Source: Devosia sp.
Lineage (GTDB): Bacteria; Pseudomonadota; Alphaproteobacteria; Rhizobiales; Devosiaceae
NCBI RefSeq assembly: GCF_025809055.1
Contig: NZ_CP075529.1
Coordinates: forward strand, 744,001-808,000
Direction: 5' to 3'
Length of the DNA: 64,000 bases
Position numbers and translations under genes: made by a program. Below the pieces are notes generated by a model that saw only the letters and a program-made list of their open reading frames with translations, did no database searches and was not told where the DNA came from. Shown in pieces: positions 1 through 8,342 of the stretch (positions within the stretch are counted from its first letter, which is position 1; each line of letters begins with the position of its first letter).

Positions 1-119
1 TCGCACTTGCCCGCGACAATTCAATGCCCATAATTGTCTACGCCCTCGACGATGAGGCTAAACTGTCCGGCGTGCTCGATGGCAGGGGCCTGTCGACCAG
101 GGTCGGTGAGGCTCGCTGA
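1..119 (+). CDS. pyrH: UMP kinase, C-terminal end (partial)
   Basis: Only the last 38 codons are in the window, read in the frame that starts at base 3 and closed by TGA at 117-119. The tail begins ALARDNSMPIIVYALDD and ends LSTRVGEAR, which fits the last strand and helix of bacterial UMP kinase (UMP + ATP to UDP + ADP). Position directly ahead of frr supports this, because pyrH-frr-uppS-cdsA is a conserved order in Proteobacteria. The call rests on this short tail plus context, so the family is probable and not proven here. Confidence 0.72.
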   Translation, partial: ALARDNSMPIIVYALDDEAKLSGVLDGRGLSTRVGEAR

Positions 120-138
120 ACCGGCGTGCCAAGCCTCG

Positions 139-165
139 CTGCGCGAACTGCGCGAACTGCGCGAG
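139..165. repeat. Short 9-bp tandem repeat in the pyrH-frr spacer
   Basis: The unit CTGCGCGAA occurs twice perfectly and then a third time lacking its last base, in the 118-bp gap between pyrH and frr. It is GC-rich and shows no coding or hairpin signal. It may be slippage-prone DNA. No function can be read from it. Confidence 0.6.
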
Positions 166-237
166 TACCGCGTCTCGGTACCGAAATATCACGAACGGAT
201 CACCTAGGGTCCGCACGAAGACTGGAAGGAACCGGCC

Positions 238-798
238 ATGGCCACGAGCTATGATCTCAGTGATCTCAAGAACCGGATGCAAAAGTCCATTTCTGCGTTG
301 AAGGACGAATTGGGCGGTCTGCGGACCGGACGCGCGAGCGCCAGCCTGCTCGAGCCAGTCAATGTCGAGGCCTATGGCTCCCGCATGCCCCTCAATCAGG
401 TGGCAACGGTAACCGTTCCGGAGCCGCGGATGCTGTCCGTCCAGGTTTGGGATCGCGGCATGGCAAGCGCCGTCGAAAAGGCCATTCGGGACAGCGGCCT
501 GGGGCTCAACCCGATGAGTGAAGGTCAGATCATTCGCGTGCCGCTTCCGGAGCTCAACGAGCAGCGCCGCAAGGAACTGGCCAAGGTCGCGCACAACTAT
601 GCCGAACAGGCCCGCGTCGCCGTTCGTCATATTCGTCGCGATGGCATGGACGCGCTCAAAAAAGCCGAAAAAGACAGCGACATGAGCCAGGATGACGCCA
701 AGAAGCAGTCCGACCTGGTTCAAAAGGCCACGGATGCGGCTGTGGCCGAGATCGACGGTATCGTGGCTCAGAAGGAGCAGGAGATCATGCAGGTCTGA
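238..798 (+). CDS. frr: Ribosome recycling factor
   Basis: A 186-residue protein, the usual length for RRF, which with EF-G splits post-termination 70S ribosomes. The N-terminal segment LRTGRASASLLEPVNVEAYG and the later PLPELNEQRRKELAK are the conserved RRF blocks, flanking the hinge between the three-helix bundle and the beta/alpha/beta domain. The ATG at 238 is preceded by a strong GGAAGGAA ribosome-binding site 7 bases upstream. It sits between pyrH and uppS and is probably co-transcribed with them. Confidence 0.97.
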   Translation: MATSYDLSDLKNRMQKSISALKDELGGLRTGRASASLLEPVNVEAYGSRMPLNQVATVTVPEPRMLSVQVWDRGMASAVEKAIRDSGLGLNPMSEGQIIRVPLPELNEQRRKELAKVAHNYAEQARVAVRHIRRDGMDALKKAEKDSDMSQDDAKKQSDLVQKATDAAVAEIDGIVAQKEQEIMQV

Positions 799-826
799 CC
801 TGCAGTCTCGCGTCAGGGGAACAACA

Positions 827-1588
827 ATGTCAGGGGAGACGGCGGCCAGCCTGAAGCCAGTTACGGGAGCAGGACTTCATGTTCCCGTACACCTTGGCGT
901 CATCATGGATGGCAATGGTCGCTGGGCCAAGGCACGTGGCAAGCGCCGCACGGAAGGTCATATCGAGGGCGTCAAGGCGCTGCGAAACTTGGTCGAACTA
1001 TCGATCAACTACGGCATTTCCTATCTCACCGTGTTCAGCTTCTCGTCCGAAAACTGGTCGAGGCCGCCTGATGAAATCGCTTTTATCTTCAATCTTCTAA
1101 GGCGTTTTGTTGCATCTGACCTTCAGCGCCTGATCCGCAACAATGTCAAGGTGCGGATCATCGGGCAACGCCGCGGGCTCGAAGAGTCTCTGGTGCGGCT
1201 CATTGACGATGTCGAAGCCAAGACAGCCATGAATACCGGGCTCACCCTCGTGGTGGCGTTCAATTATGGCGGCAAGGCTGAAATCGTCGACGCGGCTCGC
1301 TCCCTTGCCGAAGAGGTTGCCGCCGGGCGCCTCAGGCCCGAGGACATCACCGAACAGCGGCTGGCAAACACCTTGTCGACCGTGGGTATCCCAGATCCCG
1401 ATCTCATCATCCGCACCAGCGGTGAGCAGCGGCTGTCCAATTTCCTGCTTTGGCAGGCGGCCTATTCGGAATTTGTCTTTATCGACGAGTACTGGCCCGA
1501 TTTCAACGAAGCGACGTTCCTGTCGGTCATCGAAGCCTATTCGGCCCGGGACCGGCGTTTTGGCGGGCTGGGAGCGGCGGTGAGTTGA
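827..1588 (+). CDS. uppS: Di-trans,poly-cis-undecaprenyl diphosphate synthase
   Basis: Makes the C55 lipid carrier for peptidoglycan and O-antigen from farnesyl-PP and isopentenyl-PP. The 253-residue protein has the cis-prenyltransferase signature MDGNGRWA (catalytic Asp at residue 28), the FSSENW block, and the C-terminal block IIRTSGEQRLSNFLLWQ. I chose ATG 827 because AGGGGA lies just upstream and the protein then matches family length. The open frame extends back into frr, but that extension is not conserved-looking. The last four bases, TTGA, overlap the cdsA start. Confidence 0.96.
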   Translation: MSGETAASLKPVTGAGLHVPVHLGVIMDGNGRWAKARGKRRTEGHIEGVKALRNLVELSINYGISYLTVFSFSSENWSRPPDEIAFIFNLLRRFVASDLQRLIRNNVKVRIIGQRRGLEESLVRLIDDVEAKTAMNTGLTLVVAFNYGGKAEIVDAARSLAEEVAAGRLRPEDITEQRLANTLSTVGIPDPDLIIRTSGEQRLSNFLLWQAAYSEFVFIDEYWPDFNEATFLSVIEAYSARDRRFGGLGAAVS

Positions 1589-2445
1589 GCGATCCCGGCG
1601 ACCCCATTGCGAACAATTCTGCTGGGGCACGCCGGACCTGGGCCGATGTCGGGCCCCGATTTGCCTCGGCAATGGTCCTGATCGTCATAACGGCGTCTGC
1701 GCTCTACATTGGCAGCTACTTCTTTGCCGGCGTCGTTGGTGCGGTCTATGCCGGGGTCTATCGCGAGTGGGAGATCATGGTTTCCCGCGCACCCATGACC
1801 ATGACCGGTTGGGCGCTTGCCGGTTCGGTCGCCTTGTCCGCACTGGCCTATCCGATTGCGGGCGCCATCGGCACCGCAGTGATGGTCATCATCGGATGCA
1901 TTCTGGCCATCGCCCGCGGGCGGGATGGGCTTGAGTGGCGCATCGGCGGCATCGTCCTGTTCGGCCTCCTCGTTGTCGCCATTCTCTCCATGCGCGGCGA
2001 CACACCGGCCGGCATCTGGGCCGGGGTTTATCTGGGCACGGTGATCTGGATGACGGACACCGCCGCCTTTTTCAGCGGCCGCCAGATCGGGGGCGAAAAG
2101 CTGGCGCCGGGCATATCACCCTCAAAGACCTGGTCTGGCGCCCTGGGCGGGCTGGCCCTCGGAACCGGGGCAGGGACCCTGGTCTGGACCCTCGCCACCG
2201 ATTCCCCTCTGTGGATCGGCGTGCTGCTCTCGATCGTGCTCAGTATTCTCGGCCAAGCCGGCGACCTCTCTGAAAGTGCCATCAAGCGCTATTTCCGCAT
2301 CAAGGACAGCGGCGACATCATTCCCGGTCACGGCGGGCTGATGGATCGCCTCGACAGCCTCACATTCGGCGTGATTCTGGTTTTGGTCGTCGGCGGCCTT
2401 CACGCTGGTTTCGGAGCCGTGGCAGAGGGCCTGCTTTACTGGTAG
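1585..2445 (+). CDS. cdsA: Phosphatidate cytidylyltransferase (CDP-diglyceride synthase)
   Basis: Forms CDP-diacylglycerol from phosphatidate and CTP in the inner membrane. About eight hydrophobic segments span the protein. The C-terminus carries the CDS family signature SAIKRYFRIKDSGD followed by IPGHGGLMDRLDSL. I place the start at TTG 1585, which overlaps the uppS stop codon (TTGA) and gives 286 residues with a short cytoplasmic lead before the first membrane helix. The longer in-frame extension runs antisense-like through uppS and is not credible. A GTG three bases earlier is out of frame. Confidence 0.93.
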   Translation: MSDPGDPIANNSAGARRTWADVGPRFASAMVLIVITASALYIGSYFFAGVVGAVYAGVYREWEIMVSRAPMTMTGWALAGSVALSALAYPIAGAIGTAVMVIIGCILAIARGRDGLEWRIGGIVLFGLLVVAILSMRGDTPAGIWAGVYLGTVIWMTDTAAFFSGRQIGGEKLAPGISPSKTWSGALGGLALGTGAGTLVWTLATDSPLWIGVLLSIVLSILGQAGDLSESAIKRYFRIKDSGDIIPGHGGLMDRLDSLTFGVILVLVVGGLHAGFGAVAEGLLYW

Positions 2446-2487
2446 GTGTGGCCCAACGGCCCGGCTGCGGGTGAGTCTGGAGCATAA

Positions 2488-3624
2488 ATGATCGAATTCG
2501 CCTTCTGGCTGCTGTCCTACGTCATTCCCTTTCTGGCCGTGCTCACCGTCATCGTCTTCGTCCACGAGATGGGGCACTATCTTGTGGCGCGCTGGAATGG
2601 CGTGGCCATCCAGACCTTTTCGGTGGGGTTCGGACGCGAACTGTTCGGCTGGAATGACCGCCACGGCACCCGCTGGCGGCTATCGGCCATTCCTCTGGGC
2701 GGCTATGTGCGTTTTGTCGGTGACATGAATGCGGCAAGCCTGCCTGATCCCGACGCGCCGGAAAATAGCGATCCAGCGCTGGCGCCGCGGCTGTTCGTCA
2801 ACAAGAATGTCTGGCAGCGCATTGCCATCGTGGCTGCCGGCCCGATTGCCAATGTCCTGCTGACCTTCTTCATCCTCTATGCCCTGTTGCTGGGCTACGG
2901 CCGCTACACCATCACCCCGGTCATCGGCGAGGTCTTGCCTGGGTCGGTCGCAGAAGCGGCCGGGCTGATGCAGGGCGATGAAGTGCTGGCAGTCGACGGC
3001 TATGTCGTTCGTGGCTTTGAGGATTTTCAGCGCTACGTGGCAACCAGCCCCGAGCGTGAAGTCGTGGTCGAGATCGACCGCAACGGCACCCTCCGCAGCC
3101 TGACCATGGTGCCCGAGGCGGTCACCGTCGAAGACCGTTTCGGCAATAACCAGCGCATCGGCCGGATCGGTGTGACCCGGAATGTGGAAGACACCGACGT
3201 GACGCTCTACCGGCCCGGACCGGTCGAAGCCGTGGGCATGACGGTGGAGGAAATCCGCTTCATCATACAGCGCACCGGCGAATTCCTCGGTGACTTCTTT
3301 GTCGGGCGAGGGGATGTGGAACAGCTCGGCGGCCCGGTAAAGGTGGCCAAAGTCTCGGGCGAAGTTGCAACTCTCGGTGTCATCGCCCTCATCAACCTGA
3401 TGGCGCTACTCTCGCTCAATATCGGCATTTTCAATCTATTGCCGGTGCCGATGCTGGATGGCGGCCATCTGCTCTACTACCTCTTCGAAGCAGTGCGCGG
3501 ACGCCCGCTCAGCATGCGCACACAGGAAATGGGCTTCCGCTTCGGATTTGCTCTTGTGCTGGCGCTGATGGTGTTTACGTTGTTCAACGACACGATCTTC
3601 GCGCATTTCGGCATCCTGCGCTAA
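2488..3624 (+). CDS. rseP: RIP metalloprotease RseP (site-2 protease family)
   Basis: Intramembrane zinc protease of 378 residues that cleaves transmembrane anti-sigma factors or signal peptide remnants. The zinc motif HEMGH lies at residues 26-30 in the first membrane helix. The third-ligand region LLPVPMLDGGHLLYY lies near residue 310. A PDZ-like domain occupies roughly residues 120-200, with a weaker second one possible after it. It sits between cdsA and bamA as in most Proteobacteria. Here dxr, which often lies between cdsA and rseP, is absent. Confidence 0.96.
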   Translation: MIEFAFWLLSYVIPFLAVLTVIVFVHEMGHYLVARWNGVAIQTFSVGFGRELFGWNDRHGTRWRLSAIPLGGYVRFVGDMNAASLPDPDAPENSDPALAPRLFVNKNVWQRIAIVAAGPIANVLLTFFILYALLLGYGRYTITPVIGEVLPGSVAEAAGLMQGDEVLAVDGYVVRGFEDFQRYVATSPEREVVVEIDRNGTLRSLTMVPEAVTVEDRFGNNQRIGRIGVTRNVEDTDVTLYRPGPVEAVGMTVEEIRFIIQRTGEFLGDFFVGRGDVEQLGGPVKVAKVSGEVATLGVIALINLMALLSLNIGIFNLLPVPMLDGGHLLYYLFEAVRGRPLSMRTQEMGFRFGFALVLALMVFTLFNDTIFAHFGILR

Positions 3625-3687
3625 CACCCTGTTAACCTTGGTTGGCAAGGTGTTGCACGAATACAAGGCTGCCAATGAATTGCTAAC

Positions 3688-3703
3688 CGCGTGGGAACAC
3701 GCG
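3688..3703. other. GNRA-capped hairpin in the bamA leader
   Basis: CGCGTG-GGAA-CACGCG forms a 6-bp stem closed by a GGAA tetraloop. The flanks ACAAGG (3663-3668) and CCTTGT (3704-3709) could extend it across an internal loop. It lies in the 183-bp spacer between rseP and bamA with no T tract on the plus strand, so it looks more like leader RNA structure than a terminator. Function is unknown. Confidence 0.4.
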
Positions 3704-3807
3704 CCTTGTCCCTGGTTAAAAAAACAGTAAAACACTTCAATGGAGTTAGCTTGGGGGAGCGCTGTGCATGGCGATTCCCTGGGCCGGTCGCAGAAGGCAA
3801 TAACAAT

Positions 3808-5940
3808 ATGATCAACCCCACCAAGCTAATGCGTGGCGCGGTCTCGGCCCTGGCAATCATGGGCGCTGCCCCGATGGTTTCCGGTCTGCCGATCGTCGGC
3901 GCAACCGTTGCGCTGGCGCAGGAGCAGCTGGTCGGCTCAGTTCTCTTCGAGGGCAACCGGCGTTTTTCCGACGCACAGCTACTAGCCATGGTGGACGTTT
4001 CCGCCTCTGGCATCTTCACCCAGCAGCGTCTTGCAGCCGATATCGAAAGCATTCGCCAGGCCTATGATCGCGATGGCTTCATGGGCGTGACGGTGACGGC
4101 GCGCACCGAGCCGACCGCGGACGGTCGTGTTCGTGTGGTCTTCCAGGTCAATGAAGGTGAGCGCGCTGGTATTGCCGCGATCAACTTCACCGGCAACAAC
4201 GCCATCGGCGCTGGCAATCTCAAGGGCACGATGCTCACCAAGGAAACCGGCATTCTCAGCTGGCTTCTGCGTGATGACGGCTATGACGAGCAGAAGATGG
4301 CCGTCGACCGTGAGCGCATCCGTCTCTACTACGCCAATCGCGGCTACCCCGATGCGCAGGTCAATTCCGTCGCGGAATACGATGCTGCCCGCAATGCCTA
4401 TTTCGTGAACGTCACGATCAATGAAGGCCAGCCCTACGAATTCAGCGCTGTCGGCATCGAGACCAGCATCAACGGGCTGAACACCGACGTGCTGCGCGGC
4501 ACGGTGCGGACCCCGGAGGGCGGCCGCTACTCGGCCTCCGAGCTGCAGGAAACCATCGAAGACATGGCCTATGAGGCAACCGCCCAGGGCTATTCTTTCG
4601 CCGACGTGCGGGCTCGCCTCGATCGCGATGTCGCCACCGGCACCTTCAAGGTCACCTACCTCGTCGACGAGGGCGCCCGCATTTATGTCGAGCGCATCAA
4701 CATCACCGGCAATACCAAGACGCGTGACTTCGTCATCCGTCGTGAGCTGGAATTTGGTGAAGGCGACCCGTTCAACCGCTCCATGGTCATTCGCGGCCGC
4801 AACAATATCCAGAATCTCGGGTTCTTTTCGGCCGTGAACATCACGACTGGCCCGGGTTCGGGTCCGGACAAGATCGTCCTCAATATCGATGTGACCGAGT
4901 CGTCCTCGGGTGAATACGGCGCAACCGCCGGCTATTCGACCGCCGACGGCATTCTGGGTGAAATCTCGCTGACCGAGCGCAATTTCCTCGGTCGCGGCCA
5001 GTACCTGCGCGCCGCCATCGGCGCCAGCCAGGCCGGCCGTACCTTCGACTTCTCGTTCACCGAGCCCCGTTTCATGGGCCTCAAGGTGTCCGCTGGCGTC
5101 GACGCCTATCACCGCATCTACGACGAAACCGCGACCTCCTTCTACGGTTCGCAGGTTACCGGCGGCCAGCTGCGTATCGGCGTGCCGCTGACCAGCACCC
5201 TGTCGGCGTCCTTCTTCGGTGGCGGCGAACGCAAGATCATCAAGGACGATGATCCGACCGATTCCTCGCTGGTCACCGATGGTCAGGAAATCCTCAAGGG
5301 CTTTGGCGGCTACAGCCTTACCTGGAACAGCCTGGACGACCAGAAGAAGCCCACCGAGGGTCTGATCGCCAGCATCAACCAGCAGTACACCTATCTCGAC
5401 TATGGCACTGGCACGAGCCAGATCCTCAAGTCGGAGGCGCGCGCCCGCTTCTTCATGCCGCTCATCCCCGATAGCGGTATCGTCGGTAGCGTTCGTGGCC
5501 AGGCCGGTATCATCAACAGCCTGGACGGCAACCCCATCCATGCAACCGAAGCCTTCACCCCGGGCGCCCAGCTCATTCGCGGTTTCGAAGGTCGTGGCCT
5601 CGGCCCGCGCCTGACCACTGGCGAATATCTTGGTGCGACGCTCTATGCGGGCGTCTCGGCCGAGATCCAGTTCCCGATCCCGGTTCTCCCCGAGAGCTAT
5701 GGCTTGAGCGGCGCGGTCTGGGCCGATGCTGCCTGGATTGACGACGGCACCCTGCCGGGCACCGGTACTGGTACCTACGCTGCGGCCAGCAACGACGAGC
5801 CCTGGCGTGCCTCGGTCGGTGCGTCCCTGATCTGGGATTCGCCGTTCGGTCCTCTGCGTGGCGACGTTTCGCATGTCCTCAACAAGTCGACCGACGACCG
5901 GACACAGATGTTCCAGTTCACGATCTCCACCTTGTTCTAG
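3808..5940 (+). CDS. bamA: Outer membrane protein assembly factor BamA
   Basis: Central component of the BAM complex that inserts beta-barrel proteins in the outer membrane. Starting at ATG 3808 the protein has 710 residues with an N-terminal signal peptide ending at ALA (residues 35-37). Repeated POTRA-type segments follow over roughly residues 38-380, starting with VGSVLFEGNRRFSD. A C-terminal Omp85 barrel ends in FQFTISTLF, with the terminal Phe typical of outer-membrane proteins. An earlier in-frame start would put 39 non-signal-like residues ahead of the signal peptide. A strong terminator hairpin follows the stop codon. Confidence 0.97.
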   Translation: MINPTKLMRGAVSALAIMGAAPMVSGLPIVGATVALAQEQLVGSVLFEGNRRFSDAQLLAMVDVSASGIFTQQRLAADIESIRQAYDRDGFMGVTVTARTEPTADGRVRVVFQVNEGERAGIAAINFTGNNAIGAGNLKGTMLTKETGILSWLLRDDGYDEQKMAVDRERIRLYYANRGYPDAQVNSVAEYDAARNAYFVNVTINEGQPYEFSAVGIETSINGLNTDVLRGTVRTPEGGRYSASELQETIEDMAYEATAQGYSFADVRARLDRDVATGTFKVTYLVDEGARIYVERINITGNTKTRDFVIRRELEFGEGDPFNRSMVIRGRNNIQNLGFFSAVNITTGPGSGPDKIVLNIDVTESSSGEYGATAGYSTADGILGEISLTERNFLGRGQYLRAAIGASQAGRTFDFSFTEPRFMGLKVSAGVDAYHRIYDETATSFYGSQVTGGQLRIGVPLTSTLSASFFGGGERKIIKDDDPTDSSLVTDGQEILKGFGGYSLTWNSLDDQKKPTEGLIASINQQYTYLDYGTGTSQILKSEARARFFMPLIPDSGIVGSVRGQAGIINSLDGNPIHATEAFTPGAQLIRGFEGRGLGPRLTTGEYLGATLYAGVSAEIQFPIPVLPESYGLSGAVWADAAWIDDGTLPGTGTGTYAAASNDEPWRASVGASLIWDSPFGPLRGDVSHVLNKSTDDRTQMFQFTISTLF

Positions 5941-5963
5941 ACAGAACTGTGTGAGAGTCTTTT

Positions 5964-6001
5964 GAGCCGCGGGGCGGATTGCGCCGCGGCTCATTTTTTT
6001 A
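5964..6001 (+). terminator. Rho-independent terminator between bamA and lpxD
   Basis: GAGCCGCGG (5964-5972) pairs with CCGCGGCTC (5984-5992) and is followed by A and eight Ts. This is a textbook intrinsic terminator 23 bases after the bamA stop. lpxD starts only 10 bases beyond the T tract, so read-through, or a promoter inside or upstream of the hairpin, must supply lpxD. Confidence 0.85.
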
Positions 6002-6010
6002 AGTGGCAGT

Positions 6011-7036
6011 ATGGTCGACACCCGTTTTCACCGCTTCGCCGGCCCCATGACTCTCGGTGCATTGCTTGCGGCCATTGGCCAGCAGCAATTGCTCGGCGAT
6101 GCCGATCCGGAAATCCAGATTTCGGGCGCCACGGAGCTTGATCTGGCCGGGCCCGGCGACGTCGTCCTGGCGGCCCATACCAGCTATGTCGACGAGTTGC
6201 GCAGGAGCGGTGCCGGCATTGCTGTCGTCCTGCCGGGTTTGCAGGAAGCCGTTCCGGACGGCTGCGTCGCACTGGTGGCGGCCAAGCCGCACAATCTCTT
6301 CGCCGACATGCTCGACACGCTTTATCCCGCGGACACACGGACCATCATTTCGTCCGAGCGCGACGATCTCGGTGCGCCAGTCTTCGAACGCGATGTCGTA
6401 ATCGGATCAAACGTTGTCGTCGGTGCCGGCGTGGAAATTGGACGCGGCACCATTATTGGCGCCAATACGGTGATCGGGGCAGGGGTCACGATCGGCAGAA
6501 ACTGCGTGATCGCGGCGAACTGCACCATCGATTGCGCGCATCTGGGAAATGACGTGGTTCTCCATTCGGGCGTCCGACTGGGAACCGAGGGTTTCGGCTG
6601 GCTGGATTTCGGCCTCTCCAACCGCAAGGTGCCGCAATTGGGCCGCGTCATCATTCAGGATCGCGTGGAAATTGGCGCCAACAGCACCGTCGATCGCGGC
6701 GCCTTGGGCGACACGGTCATCGGTGATGGCACCAAGATCGATAACCTCGTTCAGATCGGCCACAATTGCCGCATCGGCCGCAATTGCCTGATTGCGGCGA
6801 TGAGCGGGCTGTCCGGGTCGACCATCCTGGAAGACGGGGTTTTGTTGGGAGGCGGTGTCGGCACGTCCGGGCACCTGACCATCGGTGCCGGCTCAATGGT
6901 GCATGGCCGCGCCGCGGTGACCAAGAACTGGCCGGCCGGCTCCAAGCTTGCCGGAGCTCCGGCGCAGGATATAAGAGATTTCTGGCGCGAGATCGCCACC
7001 ATGCGGAAACTGACCAAGGGGGACAAGCAGGGATGA
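6011..7036 (+). CDS. lpxD: UDP-3-O-(3-hydroxyacyl)glucosamine N-acyltransferase
   Basis: Third enzyme of lipid A synthesis, adding the second acyl chain to UDP-3-O-acylglucosamine. The 341-residue protein has an N-terminal uridine-binding region (to about residue 105). A left-handed beta-helix of hexapeptide repeats follows, seen as runs such as VVVGAGVEIGRGTIIGANTV. The segment IDNLVQIGHNCRIGRN contains the conserved catalytic His. Its TGA overlaps the fabZ ATG, so the two are translationally coupled. Confidence 0.96.
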   Translation: MVDTRFHRFAGPMTLGALLAAIGQQQLLGDADPEIQISGATELDLAGPGDVVLAAHTSYVDELRRSGAGIAVVLPGLQEAVPDGCVALVAAKPHNLFADMLDTLYPADTRTIISSERDDLGAPVFERDVVIGSNVVVGAGVEIGRGTIIGANTVIGAGVTIGRNCVIAANCTIDCAHLGNDVVLHSGVRLGTEGFGWLDFGLSNRKVPQLGRVIIQDRVEIGANSTVDRGALGDTVIGDGTKIDNLVQIGHNCRIGRNCLIAAMSGLSGSTILEDGVLLGGGVGTSGHLTIGAGSMVHGRAAVTKNWPAGSKLAGAPAQDIRDFWREIATMRKLTKGDKQG

Positions 7037-7509
7037 CCGAAACTTCTACGGACGTCACTGAACTGAGCGCGATGAGCATTGCCGAGATCCTCGAGGCGCT
7101 CCCGCATCGCTATCCCTTCCTGATGATCGACCGTATCGTCGAGATCAACGGCGACGAATCTGCAATCGGCGTGAAAAACGTCACCTACAACGAGCCGATT
7201 TTTCTCGGCCACTTTCCTGGCAATCCAATCTTTCCGGGTGTGCTGATCATCGAAGGCATGGCCCAGACGGCCGGTGCCATTGTCATCAAACATGACTCGA
7301 CCGGCGGCCGGAAGAATATCGTCCTGATGCTCGGCGTCGACAATGCCCGGTTCCGCAAGCCGGCGGGTCCCGGCGACACCATCGAATTCCACATCCAGAA
7401 GATGCATCGCCGCCGCAATGTGGGGCGCTACGAGGCCAAGGCCAAGGTCAACGGCACCGTCATTGCCGAAGCGGAAATCACGGCCATGATTGTTGGTGCC
7501 GATCAGTGA
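7033..7509 (+). CDS. fabZ: 3-hydroxyacyl-ACP dehydratase FabZ
   Basis: Dehydrates 3-hydroxyacyl-ACP in fatty-acid elongation and so draws on the same 3-hydroxyacyl-ACP pool as LpxA and LpxD. The 158-residue protein has the hot-dog motif LPHRYPFLMIDR, the catalytic His60 in GHFPG and Glu74 in PGVLIIEGMAQ, spaced 14 apart as in the family. ATG 7033 overlaps the lpxD stop. The longer open frame upstream lies inside lpxD. The stop codon overlaps the lpxA GTG start. Confidence 0.97.
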   Translation: MTETSTDVTELSAMSIAEILEALPHRYPFLMIDRIVEINGDESAIGVKNVTYNEPIFLGHFPGNPIFPGVLIIEGMAQTAGAIVIKHDSTGGRKNIVLMLGVDNARFRKPAGPGDTIEFHIQKMHRRRNVGRYEAKAKVNGTVIAEAEITAMIVGADQ

Positions 7510-8315
7510 TCGCAGCTGTCGTTCACCCGACGGCCATTGTCGCCGAAGGGGCCACGCTCGGGTCCGGCGTGCGCATCGGTCCCTATTGCATTGTCGGTGC
7601 CAACGTTGTCCTGGCCGATGACGTCGAACTGGTCTCTCATGCCGTCATCGAGGGACACACGAGCATAGGCAAAGGCACGCGCGTCTTTCCGTTCGCGTCT
7701 ATCGGGCATCAACCCCAGGACTTGAAATATCACGGCGAAGATTCGCGGGTTGAGATCGGCGAGCGCTGCACCATCCGGGAATCGGTGACGATCAATCCCG
7801 GAACGGAAGCGGGCGGCATGGTCACCCGCATCGGCAATGATTGCCTGATCATGGCCTGTGCCCACGTGGCCCATGATGCGGTCCTGGGCAATAATGTCAT
7901 CATGGCCAATTATGTCGGCGTCGCAGGTCACGTCCATGTCGGTGACAATGTCATCTTCGGCGGGACCTGCGTCATCCACCAGCGGACCCGAATTGGTGCA
8001 TATGCCTTTATCGGCGCGCAATCCATGGTTGATGGCGATGTCATTCCCTTCGGCATGGCCGTCGGAAACCGCGCCAACCTGACCGGGTTGAATCTGATCG
8101 GTCTCAAGCGCCATAATTTTGATCGGGCCGCCATTCACAAGCTCCGCGCTGCCTACAAGGCCATTTTCTTTGGCGACGGTACGCTGGCAGACCGCACTGA
8201 GCAGGTTTCACAGGACTATGCCGGAGAAGAGCTTGTTCAGGACGTCGTTCGGTTCATCTCCGAAAAGACCGACCGGCCGATCATGCTCCCGTTGACCGGC
8301 CAGGACGACGACTGA
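7506..8315 (+). CDS. lpxA: Acyl-ACP--UDP-N-acetylglucosamine O-acyltransferase
   Basis: First committed enzyme of lipid A synthesis. The 269-residue protein is built of hexapeptide repeats (left-handed beta-helix) over about residues 1-185 with a C-terminal helical region. The conserved CAHVAHDAVLGN segment supplies His120 and the catalytic His123, matching the HxxH of LpxA. Translation starts at GTG 7506, overlapping the fabZ TGA. Only 27 bases separate its stop from lpxB. The lpxI gene often found at this place in alphaproteobacteria is missing. Confidence 0.97.
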   Translation: MIAAVVHPTAIVAEGATLGSGVRIGPYCIVGANVVLADDVELVSHAVIEGHTSIGKGTRVFPFASIGHQPQDLKYHGEDSRVEIGERCTIRESVTINPGTEAGGMVTRIGNDCLIMACAHVAHDAVLGNNVIMANYVGVAGHVHVGDNVIFGGTCVIHQRTRIGAYAFIGAQSMVDGDVIPFGMAVGNRANLTGLNLIGLKRHNFDRAAIHKLRAAYKAIFFGDGTLADRTEQVSQDYAGEELVQDVVRFISEKTDRPIMLPLTGQDDD

Positions 8316-8342
8316 CGTCTTGCGTCGGGAGGTGGTTGAGCC

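Noticed and set aside
139..165. CRISPR-like or regulatory meaning of the 9-bp tandem repeat before frr
   Set aside because: Fewer than three units, no spacers, and no palindromy. It is most simply a short slippage repeat.
3982..6021. A 679-codon open frame antisense to bamA
   Set aside because: It lies wholly opposite a clear BamA gene, has repetitive composition typical of an antisense shadow in GC-rich DNA, and matches no family.
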